From Dysgonomonas sp. BGC7 (GTDB lineage Bacteria > Bacteroidota > Bacteroidia > Bacteroidales > Dysgonomonadaceae): a DNA stretch of 64,000 bases. Position 1 is the first letter of the stretch, and the number at the start of each line of letters is the position of its first letter. Position numbers and translations under genes: made by a program. The stretch is from NCBI RefSeq assembly GCF_001261735.1, contig NZ_CVRP01000001.1, positions 1 to 64,000 on the forward strand. Reading direction: 5' to 3'. The notes under the pieces were generated by a model, which did no database searches, was not told where the DNA came from, and saw only the letters and a list, made by a program, of their open reading frames with translations. Below, piece by piece: positions 1-7,839 of this stretch.

Positions 1-22
1 GGTTACCGCCGTTTTAAAGTGA
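1..22 (+). CDS. possible 3' end of an upstream gene (partial)
   Basis: Only the last few codons would lie in the window. Frame 2 ends in TGA at 20-22, three bases before a strong terminator on the same strand, so a plus-strand gene probably ends here. Frame 3 also stops, at 15-17, so the frame is not certain. The product cannot be named from so short a tail. Confidence 0.25.
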
Positions 23-24
23 AG

Positions 25-57
25 AAGGTTCGTATAGTAATATACGAACCTTTTTTG
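25..57 (+). terminator. Rho-independent terminator of the upstream plus-strand gene
   Basis: An uninterrupted stem of about 12 bp (25-36 with 41-52, built on AGGTTCGTATA) has a GTAA loop and is followed by six Ts. It ends a gene that enters from the left edge of the window. Confidence 0.85.
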
Positions 58-274
58 TGTTTACACTAGCCCCCTCACTTCTCTACTCTTCTATTCTTCT
101 ACTACACATCTCACACATGCTCAAATGTGAACTGTATGATGAAATATAAAAAGACTTCCTCCTTCTGCAGCATCTTGATAACAAAAACCGGAATCACTCA
201 ACCATTTTGTTCTCAAGTGAAAGTAGATTTTTGCATAGGATGAAATAGTAAAAAGCTTATCTGAGTGAATGTTT

Positions 275-1144
275 TTAAGACTGTCTCGGGTCTACTCCCC
301 ACATCAATTTATTTCGTAGAGTCTTGTAGAAAGTATTTTCTCTTCTTTTTATAACTTTTAGTTTAAAATCAGCCTTTGAAATAGTTAGCTTAGTCCCAGT
401 TCGGAATATGTTTGATCGTCCGTCAAGTGATATGAGAAAGCTATTATTGCGACTTTCTACATCGAGAGTAATTATGCTGTCGTCAGGAACAACTAAAGGT
501 CGATTGCTCAAACTATGAGGAGCTACGGCAGCTATAACAAAGTTGGATGTTGTGGGAGCGAGTACAGGGCCTCCTACACTGAGGGCATATGCTGTAGATC
601 CTGTTGGAGTGGCAATAACAAGTCCGTCAGCTTCATATGAGGTTAAATATTCTCCATTAATAGATGCATGTACAGTTATCATAGATGCTGTGTCTTGTTT
701 CAAGATTGCTATTTCGTTCAAAGCATAGTTGAATCCTTCATAATTGCGATGTTCTGTTGATAGTTGAAGCTGGCTTCGATGCTCTATTCTGTAATTCTCT
801 GAAAGTATATCCGAAAATGTAGCCTCCAGATCCTTTTCTCCTACATCCGCAAGAAAGCCTAAGCGTCCGGCGTTGATGCCTAATATGGGTATATTTTTTT
901 TGCCAATAGCAGTTGTTGTACGTAAGAATGTGCCATCACCTCCAATGCTAACAACTAGATCGACATCAAAATTGTCAGAATCTATTATGCCTGCAATATT
1001 GTAATTCAGGGCAAGAACATCTTTTAAGTAGGTGTAGAATTTATTTTGAATATATATTTCTATTTTATTTTGTTCTAATAATTCAAATAATTTTTCTACT
1101 TGTTCTTTCTTCTGATGTTTACTGCCAAATATTGCTATCTTCAT
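275..1144 (-). CDS. nadK: NAD kinase
   Basis: ATP-dependent phosphorylation of NAD to NADP in the cytoplasm. The GGDGTFL nucleotide-binding motif is followed by GINAGRLGFLADV, and the C-terminal half carries ATPTGSTAY and SVGGP, all NAD kinase signatures. I chose the ATG at 1144 (MKIAIFG, 289 residues). The ATG six codons upstream would lie inside the candidate promoter at 1160-1167, and family members begin with MKxAIFG. The gene diverges from pdxJ. The family assignment is firm; only the start is open. Confidence 0.95.
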   Translation of the reverse strand: MKIAIFGSKHQKKEQVEKLFELLEQNKIEIYIQNKFYTYLKDVLALNYNIAGIIDSDNFDVDLVVSIGGDGTFLRTTTAIGKKNIPILGINAGRLGFLADVGEKDLEATFSDILSENYRIEHRSQLQLSTEHRNYEGFNYALNEIAILKQDTASMITVHASINGEYLTSYEADGLVIATPTGSTAYALSVGGPVLAPTTSNFVIAAVAPHSLSNRPLVVPDDSIITLDVESRNNSFLISLDGRSNIFRTGTKLTISKADFKLKVIKRRENTFYKTLRNKLMWGVDPRQS

Positions 1145-1159
1145 AATTCTTTTGTTTTG

Positions 1160-1167
1160 CAAAACTA
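1160..1167 (-). promoter_or_regulatory. candidate -7 box for nadK
   Basis: Read on the minus strand this is TAGTTTTG, matching the Bacteroidota -7 consensus TAnnTTTG. It lies 16 bp upstream of the chosen nadK ATG. A TTTG lies upstream, but the spacing of about 15 bp is shorter than usual, so the -33 element is weak. Confidence 0.35.
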
Positions 1168-1244
1168 GCCTTGCATATAAAACAAATAACTGCTTGAGCT
1201 GTTAATAAAATGGAACTGATATCTACAAATTCATCAATTCGTGT

Positions 1245-1252
1245 TACCTTTG
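1245..1252 (+). promoter_or_regulatory. candidate -7 box for the pdxJ operon
   Basis: TACCTTTG matches TAnnTTTG and lies in the nadK/pdxJ divergent gap, about 95 bp before the pdxJ ATG. No clear TTG is seen at the -33 position. Confidence 0.35.
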
Positions 1253-1347
1253 TAGCTTAGTACCGTTCTGCAAAGTTGCTAAAAAGTTTCGACTGATAGA
1301 TTCTTTTTTGTATTTATATTAGAAGGTACTTTATTATATTGCTGTTC

Positions 1348-2079
1348 ATGACTAAATTAAGTGTAAATATAAACAAAGTAGCAACACTACGAAATGCTCG
1401 TGGAGGAAATGTTCCTGATGTTGTGAAAGTGGCTCTTGACTGTGAGAGGTTTGGAGCAGACGGAATAACTGTGCATCCTCGTCCTGATGAAAGACACATC
1501 CGATTCAAAGATGTATATGACTTGAAGGCTAAGGTGAAAACAGAGTTTAATATAGAAGGTTATCCTTCTTCTCAGTTTGTAGATCTCATAAAAACTATTA
1601 GGCCGACACAAGTTACTTTAGTTCCCGACAAACCAGATGCTTTGACATCTAATGCCGGGTGGGATACTGTAGAACATCGACAGTTTTTATCGGACCTGAT
1701 TGATGAGTTCCATGAGGCTGGAGTCCGTACTTCTATATTTACCGGAACCGATCCTAAAATTATCGAATCTGCAGCAAAAACCGGAACTGATCGTATCGAA
1801 CTATATACAGAACCTTATGCTGTAAACTATTCGAAAAATAGAGAGATGGCTGTTGCTCCCTTTGTAGAAGCAGCAAGGTTGGCAAAAAAAATAGGATTGG
1901 GGATTAATGCCGGCCATGATTTAAGTCTTGAGAATTTAAATTATTTGTATGTAAATATTCCTTGGCTCGATGAAGTGTCGATTGGTCATGCTCTTATTAG
2001 TGATGCTCTTTATCTTGGATTAGAGAATACAATAGCATCTTATAAAAATTGCTTGAAAGAAACATTTGAAATAGAATAA
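1348..2079 (+). CDS. pdxJ: pyridoxine 5'-phosphate synthase
   Basis: Condenses 1-deoxyxylulose 5-phosphate with 3-amino-2-oxopropyl phosphate, the last ring-forming step of DXP-dependent vitamin B6 synthesis. The product opens [20 protein letters not shown], and [11 protein letters not shown] and [13 protein letters not shown] are the substrate-binding signatures of this TIM-barrel family. At 243 residues it has normal length. The ATG at 1348 is preferred over the TTG at 1339 because the family starts right at the first beta strand. Three bases separate its stop from the TonB-like gene, implying co-transcription. Confidence 0.96.
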   Translation: MTKLSVNINKVATLRNARGGNVPDVVKVALDCERFGADGITVHPRPDERHIRFKDVYDLKAKVKTEFNIEGYPSSQFVDLIKTIRPTQVTLVPDKPDALTSNAGWDTVEHRQFLSDLIDEFHEAGVRTSIFTGTDPKIIESAAKTGTDRIELYTEPYAVNYSKNREMAVAPFVEAARLAKKIGLGINAGHDLSLENLNYLYVNIPWLDEVSIGHALISDALYLGLENTIASYKNCLKETFEIE

Positions 2080-2082
2080 ATT

Positions 2083-2946
2083 ATGGAGGCTCAAAAAGAC
2101 AGGATGATAAGTGTAGGGGTAACGGTGGGTTTTCACTTGCTTGTTATTTTAGCTCTCTTATTTTATACTCTCGATTTTACGCCTATTATTCGCCATACAG
2201 AGGATCTTGAAGGAGTACCTGTTATGTTTGGCAATGTTGCCGATGCTTTTGGTGATGATGAACCTTTTGGTAGAGGAAATGGAAATGTTGGGGCAACAGA
2301 AGCATCTTCTCCCAATGTTACTCCTGATCCTATTCCGATGGTAGAAAATACCACTAAAGAAATAAAACCCGCTATAAAAAATACAACAACCCCTCCTGTA
2401 ACACAAGACTTTGAAGAAACAGTGGCGATAAAAGAAGCCAAAAGGAAAGCTGAAGAGCAACGGGAACGTGAAGCAACCGAATTGCGTAAGAAAGCGGAGG
2501 CCGAGCGTGTTGCCCAGCAGGAAGCAGAAAAGAAGGGGCAGATCAATAATCAGATGTCAGGGCTCTTTGGTAATGGAACAGGCAGTGGTAGCCGTGGAAA
2601 TACTGAAGGAACAGGTACGCAAGGTGTACCGACAGGTAATGCCAGCTATGGTAAAACATCCGGAGTAGGGGGTTGGGGTTCTTTCGACCTGGGTGGTCGT
2701 AGTCTAGGTGGTGGAGGACTGATAAAGCCTAACTATTCGGTAGATGATTATGGAACAGTAGTTGTCGATATTCTTGTAAATGCAAGAGGAGATGTTGTGG
2801 AGGCCACTATTGGTAAAGGTACAAATACTCCGAATACCAATTTGCGTAATGAGGCTATTAGAGCTGCAAAACGGACTAAATTTAATGCTGTTTCGGCAGT
2901 AACCAATCAAAAAGGAACAATTACATATAAGTTTAATCTAAATTAA
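2083..2946 (+). CDS. TonB-family energy transducer, TolA-like architecture
   Basis: A 287-residue inner-membrane protein predicted to span the periplasm. One membrane helix lies at about residues 10-28. A Pro/Lys/Thr stretch follows, then a highly charged helix rich in K, E, A and R (about 108-152), a Gly-rich linker (about 158-210), and a TonB C-terminal domain from about 215 (YGTVVVDILVNARGDV, then AIRAAKRTKFNA). The long charged helix resembles TolA domain II. No ExbB or ExbD gene adjoins it, although pdxJ-exbB-exbD-tonB is an order I recall from other Bacteroidales. Its motor partner must be encoded elsewhere. Confidence 0.85.
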   Translation: MEAQKDRMISVGVTVGFHLLVILALLFYTLDFTPIIRHTEDLEGVPVMFGNVADAFGDDEPFGRGNGNVGATEASSPNVTPDPIPMVENTTKEIKPAIKNTTTPPVTQDFEETVAIKEAKRKAEEQREREATELRKKAEAERVAQQEAEKKGQINNQMSGLFGNGTGSGSRGNTEGTGTQGVPTGNASYGKTSGVGGWGSFDLGGRSLGGGGLIKPNYSVDDYGTVVVDILVNARGDVVEATIGKGTNTPNTNLRNEAIRAAKRTKFNAVSAVTNQKGTITYKFNLN

Positions 2947-2953
2947 ATTGGAT

Positions 2954-3496
2954 ATGAAAACTATATTTGTATTTCTAACAACAGGATTTGAAGAAATAGA
3001 GGCGCTTGGTACTATTGATGTTTTGCGCAGAGCAGAATTGAATGTGAAGTCGGTGTCGTTGACAGATAGTAAACAAGTAATGGGAAGTCATCAGATCCCT
3101 GTAGTTGCTGATCTGATGTTTGATCAGGCTGATTTTTCTACAGCGGAGATTCTCGTTTTACCCGGAGGGACAGTTAAGTTCAACGAACATGAGGAGATGA
3201 AGAAGGAACTTCTCCGTTTTGCAAATAAAGGGAATAGAGTTGCTGCAATTTGTGCATCTCCGATGGTCTTGGGAGGTCTAGGACTTCTCAAAGGAAAAAA
3301 TGCAACAGCATATCCCGGTTTTGAAAAGTATCTGGACGGAGCAAATTTGCAGACAGAAAAAGCTGTAGTCGTTGATGGTAATATTACTACCGGCCGTGGT
3401 CCCGGACTTACTATCGATTTTGCTCTTAGTTTGGTTGAGCAATTGGCCGGAAAGGAAAAGCGTGATATCGTCGCTGCCGGACTATTGGTGTCATAA
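2954..3496 (+). CDS. DJ-1/PfpI family protein
   Basis: A 180-residue cytoplasmic protein of the DJ-1/ThiJ subfamily, linked to glyoxalase, deglycase or oxidative-stress roles. The conserved glutamate is in GFEEIEALGTIDVLRRA and the nucleophile-elbow cysteine in AAICASPMVLGGLGLL, the counterparts of DJ-1 Glu18 and Cys106. The C-terminal TTGRGPG and FALSLVEQL also fit. The ATG at 2954 is preferred over the TTG at 2948. It follows the TonB-like gene closely and ends before a strong terminator. The exact substrate cannot be read from the sequence. Confidence 0.9.
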   Translation: MKTIFVFLTTGFEEIEALGTIDVLRRAELNVKSVSLTDSKQVMGSHQIPVVADLMFDQADFSTAEILVLPGGTVKFNEHEEMKKELLRFANKGNRVAAICASPMVLGGLGLLKGKNATAYPGFEKYLDGANLQTEKAVVVDGNITTGRGPGLTIDFALSLVEQLAGKEKRDIVAAGLLVS

Positions 3497-3503
3497 AGCA
3501 AAC

Positions 3504-3537
3504 AGAATGGTGAGATAAATCTCATCATTCTTTATTA
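3504..3537 (+). terminator. terminator after the pdxJ-tonB-DJ-1 unit
   Basis: A 12-13 bp stem (3504-3516 with 3519-3531, one G-T wobble) built on AGAATGGTGAGAT is followed by TTTATTAT. Confidence 0.75.
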
Positions 3538-3557
3538 TATATAATAACAATTTAAAA

Positions 3558-4232
3558 ATGGAATTTTTAAACGAAGCATGGAGTTTTATCCATGAATTAT
3601 TATTTAATACTCAGGATGCTCTTAATCATTTGGTAAATCAATATGATACATGGGTATATGCAATTTTGTTTATTATTATTTTTTGTGAAACCGGTCTGGT
3701 TGTAACACCTTTTCTTCCGGGCGACTCTCTTCTTTTCTTAGCTGGAGCAATAACTGCAAATCCGGGAAACTCTCTTCACATCTATTGGCTGCTTATAATT
3801 CTTATCGTGGCTGCGATAATTGGTGATGCTGTAAATTATACGATAGGACGTTTCTTTGGAGACAAGCTGTTTAGTAATCCTAATTCTAAGATATTTAAAC
3901 AGGAATATTTAGAAAAGACACATCATTTTTATGAGAAGCATGGTGGTAAAACGATCATAATTGCCCGATTTGTACCTATCGTTCGTACGTTTGCCCCTTT
4001 TGTGGCAGGTATGGGTAAAATGACATATAAACATTTCTTCTCGTTTAACGTTATAGGAGGTGTAGCTTGGGTAGTGATTTTCTGTCTACTCGGTTACTTC
4101 GTTGGAGGATTAGAAATTGTTCAAAACAATTTGAAGCTTGTTGTAGTTGCTATTATTGTCATATCAATCCTTCCGGGAGTTTATGAGGTAGCAAAAGCTA
4201 AGTTGCAAGCAAGCAAAGACGCAAAGAAATAA
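3558..4232 (+). CDS. DedA family membrane protein
   Basis: A 224-residue polytopic inner-membrane protein of the DedA/SNARE-associated family, whose members help recycle undecaprenyl phosphate or move phospholipids and support envelope homeostasis. It carries [19 protein letters not shown] near residue 42 and the conserved arginine motif [20 protein letters not shown] near 138, with helices on both sides and at the C terminus. It is flanked by terminators and so is probably monocistronic. The specific lipid substrate is not evident. Confidence 0.92.
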   Translation: MEFLNEAWSFIHELLFNTQDALNHLVNQYDTWVYAILFIIIFCETGLVVTPFLPGDSLLFLAGAITANPGNSLHIYWLLIILIVAAIIGDAVNYTIGRFFGDKLFSNPNSKIFKQEYLEKTHHFYEKHGGKTIIIARFVPIVRTFAPFVAGMGKMTYKHFFSFNVIGGVAWVVIFCLLGYFVGGLEIVQNNLKLVVVAIIVISILPGVYEVAKAKLQASKDAKK

Positions 4233-4260
4233 GAAGGGATTTTCCTTATTAGTTGTTAAC

Positions 4261-4315
4261 ACCATTTATACAAGAAGAACGCATATGGGGCTTCTGTGTA
4301 TAGATGGTTTTATTA
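4261..4315 (+). terminator. terminator after the DedA gene
   Basis: A long imperfect inverted repeat (4261-4277 with 4291-4308, ACCATTTATACA and its partner) has a 13-base loop and is followed by a T-rich run. Confidence 0.65.
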
Positions 4316-4432
4316 TAATATGGTATCTGATAATTAAAATTATACATTGTGTCAGAACTGAAAACTTTATCTATAAGAAAGATAAATCTTTCAATTAGTA
4401 TTAAACGTAATGAATGAAAAGTAAGTAAAAGA

Positions 4433-4462
4433 TGTACAACTTTGTCAGGTTTTAGTTAAAAT
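4433..4462 (-). repeat. 30-bp dispersed repeat, copy 1
   Basis: On the minus strand it begins ATTTTAACTAAAACCTG and ends AAAGTTGTACA. Copies 2-4 are at 14800, 43470 and 43642. It is identical to the 43470 copy over all 30 bases and lies about 80 bp upstream of the NDH-2 start. Confidence 0.85.
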
Positions 4463-4539
4463 CGTAATTTGTAAAGACAGGCAAAGTCGTTGTTTTAAAT
4501 AAATAGAATATGTAACGCAATAATACACAATAATAATTT

Positions 4540-5850
4540 ATGATTACTACAGCAAATATACCTGATCGGGGAGACAAGAAACGCCTTGTAGTCATAGGCG
4601 GTGGTTTTGCAGGACTCGAACTTGCAAAAAAGATTGATAAAAGGCAATATCAAGTGATTCTGATAGATAAAAATAATTATTATCAGTTTCAGCCTTTGTT
4701 TTATCAGGTGGCTACTGGAGGTTTGGAGCCGAGTTCTATATCCTATCCGCATCGGAAAAACTTTCAAAAAAACAAGGATTTGCATTTCCGAATGTGTGAG
4801 GCAACATTTGTCGATCCGGACAAAAAGGAATTAACTACCAATATTGGTATTGTACCTTACGACCTGTTGGTAATAGCTACCGGCTGTGATACAAACTATT
4901 TTGGAAATGACAGTATAAAAGAGAATACTTTTGCTCTAAAGTCTCTGTCGGAATCATTGTTGATGCGAAATAGAATACTTCTTAGTTTCGAAGAGTCTTT
5001 GACTACTACCGATGACAGTAAACGAAAGGAGTTACTTACTTTTGTAATTGTAGGCGGAGGAGCTACAGGGGTAGAATTGGCAGGAGCATTAGCTGATATG
5101 AGGAAGTCTATTTTTCCTAAAGACTATCCGGAAATAGACTTTAATGAAATGGATATACATCTGATGGATGGTATGGATCGCTTGTTAGGAGGTATGTCTC
5201 AAAGAGCGTCTCAAAAGGCTTATGATACGCTAAAAGATAGAGGTGTAAATATTCACCTTAATAAGACAGTTAAATCTGTAGAAGATTCATGTGTAACAAT
5301 GGGGGATGATTCTCAGATACGCTCTCGCAATGTGTTTTGGGTGGCAGGAGTTAGACCAAATAGTTTGAACGGACTTAGCGAAAACTCTTATAATAGAGGT
5401 CGTCTTGTTGTAAATAATTATAATCAGGTTGAAGGCTATAATGATATATTTGCTATTGGAGATACATCTTTGTTAGTCTCTGAAGATAGAGTTAAAGGAC
5501 ATCCTCAAGTAGCTCAGGTGGCCTTACAGATGGCAAAAAATCTGGCAGTGAATTTGAATGGAGATAGCGAAAGGAATAGTGCATGGCACGAGTTTGTATA
5601 TAAAGATAAAGGGTCGTTAGCTACTATTGGGCGAAACGCTGCAGTAGCAGATCTTGGTAAGTTTCGCTTTGGTGGCTGGTTTGCATGGTGGCTATGGCTA
5701 TGGGTACACATACTCTCCATTGTTGGTATGAGAAATAAGGTTTCGGTATTTATAGATTGGGTATGGAGTTATCTCAACTATGATGTATCCCTCCGTTTAT
5801 TGGTTCGTCCCAAATTCAATAAAATGTATAAAGAGGAAGATTTACAATAA
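4540..5850 (+). CDS. ndh: type II NADH dehydrogenase (NDH-2)
   Basis: A single-subunit, non-proton-pumping NADH:quinone oxidoreductase on the inner face of the cytoplasmic membrane. An FAD-binding GGGFAGLELA motif lies near residue 22 and a second GGGATGVELAGALADM (NADH site) near 172. FAIGDTSLL is the C-terminal FAD contact. The C terminus is rich in Trp and hydrophobics (WFAWWLWLWVHILS), the usual amphipathic membrane anchor. At 436 residues it has family length. It is preceded by a dispersed repeat and followed by a terminator. Confidence 0.92.
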   Translation: MITTANIPDRGDKKRLVVIGGGFAGLELAKKIDKRQYQVILIDKNNYYQFQPLFYQVATGGLEPSSISYPHRKNFQKNKDLHFRMCEATFVDPDKKELTTNIGIVPYDLLVIATGCDTNYFGNDSIKENTFALKSLSESLLMRNRILLSFEESLTTTDDSKRKELLTFVIVGGGATGVELAGALADMRKSIFPKDYPEIDFNEMDIHLMDGMDRLLGGMSQRASQKAYDTLKDRGVNIHLNKTVKSVEDSCVTMGDDSQIRSRNVFWVAGVRPNSLNGLSENSYNRGRLVVNNYNQVEGYNDIFAIGDTSLLVSEDRVKGHPQVAQVALQMAKNLAVNLNGDSERNSAWHEFVYKDKGSLATIGRNAAVADLGKFRFGGWFAWWLWLWVHILSIVGMRNKVSVFIDWVWSYLNYDVSLRLLVRPKFNKMYKEEDLQ

Positions 5851-5867
5851 AGATATTAATGTATAAT

Positions 5868-5904
5868 AGTGAACTAAGATTAGTCTTGGTTCACTGTTGT
5901 TTTT
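5868..5904. terminator. terminator between ndh and the ECF sigma gene
   Basis: A 12-bp stem (5868-5879 with 5884-5895, one T-G wobble) has a 4-base loop and is followed by GTTGTTTTTA on the plus strand. It mainly terminates ndh and may also insulate the converging sigma gene. Confidence 0.75.
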
Positions 5905-5917
5905 ATAGTCTTTACTT

Positions 5918-6520
5918 TCAAAGATCGGCTATGAAATAAAGATATAGAAGAAGTAAAGAGTAATCTTTTAGCATCTTTTTTAGCAGTTCTATAGCTTGTG
6001 CATTATATCTTTTTGCCGTTCTTACTGAAATACATAACTCTGCTGCTATTTCCTCATAAGTTTTACCTTCTATCTTATTTTTTTCGAAAACAAGACGAAT
6101 ATTGTCCGGTAGTTTTGATAAAGCAGTGCTTAATTGTTCCTCCAATTCAGATAGTAAATATATGTAGTCTTGCTCTTGTGTGCCTGTTCTATGTTTCTCA
6201 AGGACGTTTTCTTGATACTTCTGTGCAGTTTTTTTCTTTCTTAAATAATTCAGGCAGCTATTCTTTACAGAAACCATGAGGTAGTTTCTAACATCTATTT
6301 TGGGAGGCAGCTTATCTCTGCTTTCCCAAAAATAGACGAAGATATCCTGTACGATATCTTTGCTAGAATCTTCTTCTTCAATATATTTTTTAGCGAAGAT
6401 ACATAAGGGAGGATAATAAAGACTGAATAATTCAGCGAATGCTTCTTTATCATCATACATGACCATTTTCTCAAACAATAATTCCGAAGAGTTACTCATA
6501 GTACATAGTATGCTATTCAT
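5918..6520 (-). CDS. ECF-type RNA polymerase sigma factor
   Basis: Predicted sigma-70 family ECF factor of the Bacteroidota FecI-like class. Region 2 spans about residues 22-95 (AFAELFSLYYPPLCIFAKKY, DIVQDIFVYFWE). Region 4 is at about 130-185, with the helix-turn-helix TYEEIAAELCISVRTAKRY. It should work with the divergent FecR anti-sigma and the STN-containing SusC next door. The C terminus ends in a hydrophobic run (SLLLLYLYFIADL), which is unusual. The start is uncertain: Met1 and Met8 are both possible. Normally sigma and fecR are co-directional; here they diverge across 119 bp. Confidence 0.9.
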   Translation of the reverse strand: MNSILCTMSNSSELLFEKMVMYDDKEAFAELFSLYYPPLCIFAKKYIEEEDSSKDIVQDIFVYFWESRDKLPPKIDVRNYLMVSVKNSCLNYLRKKKTAQKYQENVLEKHRTGTQEQDYIYLLSELEEQLSTALSKLPDNIRLVFEKNKIEGKTYEEIAAELCISVRTAKRYNAQAIELLKKMLKDYSLLLLYLYFIADL

Positions 6521-6639
6521 ATTTTACAAAATAATGAAAAAATATTCTAAAAAAAGAGAAAAATATCTTAAATAAAAAACGGGATTCGTGACACTATTAT
6601 TTTAGTAGAGTGTCTTATATATAGAATGAGGCGAAATAT

Positions 6640-7620
6640 ATGGGAAATAATAAGGATAAAAAAGAAGATCTGAATCAATTTTTCACACAGTCTGAGCTTA
6701 CGGGAGAGGAGCTTTCTCAGATGTATAAAGCTTTGGCTCTGCAAAAGCATATTGATGAGATAAAAACTGTTGATATAGAAGGGGGCTATAAGACAGTGCG
6801 GAGAAAGATTGCAGGAAAGAATGTAAAACTTGGAAAGACAAAATATTGGTTATATTTGGCTGCCTGTATAGTTGTGCTATTGTTGATCAATAGTGTAGTC
6901 CTTATATATAACTATGTAGATAGTTTACAGAATAAAAAACCTTTATATACAGAGGTTGTGTCTGCTCCGGGTCTTGTCTCTAAGTTCGAACTACCGGATA
7001 AATCTATTGTTTGGCTCAATTCCGGCTCAAGGTTACGCTTTCCTTCTCAATTTGAAACGTCAAGTCGTAAGGTAGAGCTTGTTGGGGAAGCTTTCTTCGA
7101 TGTGGAGACAAATAAAGATTCTCCTTTTATTGTGTCTACATCCTCAGGTTTTGAAATACAGGCACATGGTACGAGTTTTAATGTTAATACTACAGAACAA
7201 TTAGTGGAAGCTGTCCTTGTCGAGGGGGAACTCTACGTGACAGATATTCATACATTCAATCAGAAAATAAGGCCGGATGAAGGTCTTGTATTTGATATTC
7301 GAGATCGGTCTTACAAATTGAGGAAAGTGGATACGGATGAGAAGACAGCATGGAAGGATGGTAAAATTATATTTAGAAATGCTTCTTTGTCCGAAATGTT
7401 CGAGAGATTGAGCAGGAGATATAATGTTGATATTATTTTACATGACGAAAATAAGTTGGCTCAAAACTATTACTCCCGAGTCACATTTACAAACGAAACA
7501 ATCTATCAGATATTTTCTTATTTACAGATGGCGGCTCCGATCGAATGGAAGGTAACAGAACCGACGCAGAACACAAATTCTACTCTAATGAAACAAAAAA
7601 TTGATGTATGGTTTAAATAA
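6640..7620 (+). CDS. FecR family anti-sigma factor
   Basis: A 326-residue single-pass membrane protein that relays an outer-membrane transporter signal to the ECF sigma factor. A cytoplasmic N-terminal segment is followed by one membrane helix at about residues 69-91. The periplasmic FecR domain follows (LPDKSIVWLNSGSRLRFP and ELVGEAFFDVE, about 115-210), then a DUF4974-like C-terminal domain (IIFRNASLSEMFERLSRRY). It lies between the sigma gene and SusC, as expected for a trans-envelope signalling cassette. Confidence 0.92.
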   Translation: MGNNKDKKEDLNQFFTQSELTGEELSQMYKALALQKHIDEIKTVDIEGGYKTVRRKIAGKNVKLGKTKYWLYLAACIVVLLLINSVVLIYNYVDSLQNKKPLYTEVVSAPGLVSKFELPDKSIVWLNSGSRLRFPSQFETSSRKVELVGEAFFDVETNKDSPFIVSTSSGFEIQAHGTSFNVNTTEQLVEAVLVEGELYVTDIHTFNQKIRPDEGLVFDIRDRSYKLRKVDTDEKTAWKDGKIIFRNASLSEMFERLSRRYNVDIILHDENKLAQNYYSRVTFTNETIYQIFSYLQMAAPIEWKVTEPTQNTNSTLMKQKIDVWFK

Positions 7621-7725
7621 TTACTAATAAAACGATTTTGCTTATGAGAATAATCTATTTACATTTCCTTTAATCTAAAAAAGACACACAAGTTAGTGTA
7701 ACCTTATCTATGAATCGGAGAATTT

Positions 7726-7750
7726 GGGATTTGCAATTTTAAAAAATCCC
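7726..7750. promoter_or_regulatory. hairpin in the FecR-SusC gap
   Basis: GGGATTT at 7726-7732 pairs with AAATCCC at 7744-7750 across an 11-base loop, about 90 bp before the SusC ATG. It could lie in the SusC leader or be a weak attenuator. There is no good T run on either side. Confidence 0.3.
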
Positions 7751-7839
7751 GCGAACTTAAATTTAATTGGTATTGAATATGAGAAACATGAATATCCTGA
7801 GATCATATTTTTTTCGCTTATCTTAAAAAATATCGTATA

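Larger units (their letters stand above)
4233..4539. other. 307-bp intergenic region, DedA to NDH-2
   Basis: It holds the DedA terminator at 4261-4315 and one reverse-oriented copy of the 30-bp dispersed repeat at 4433-4462. I see no further gene or clear promoter box in it. Confidence 0.6.
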
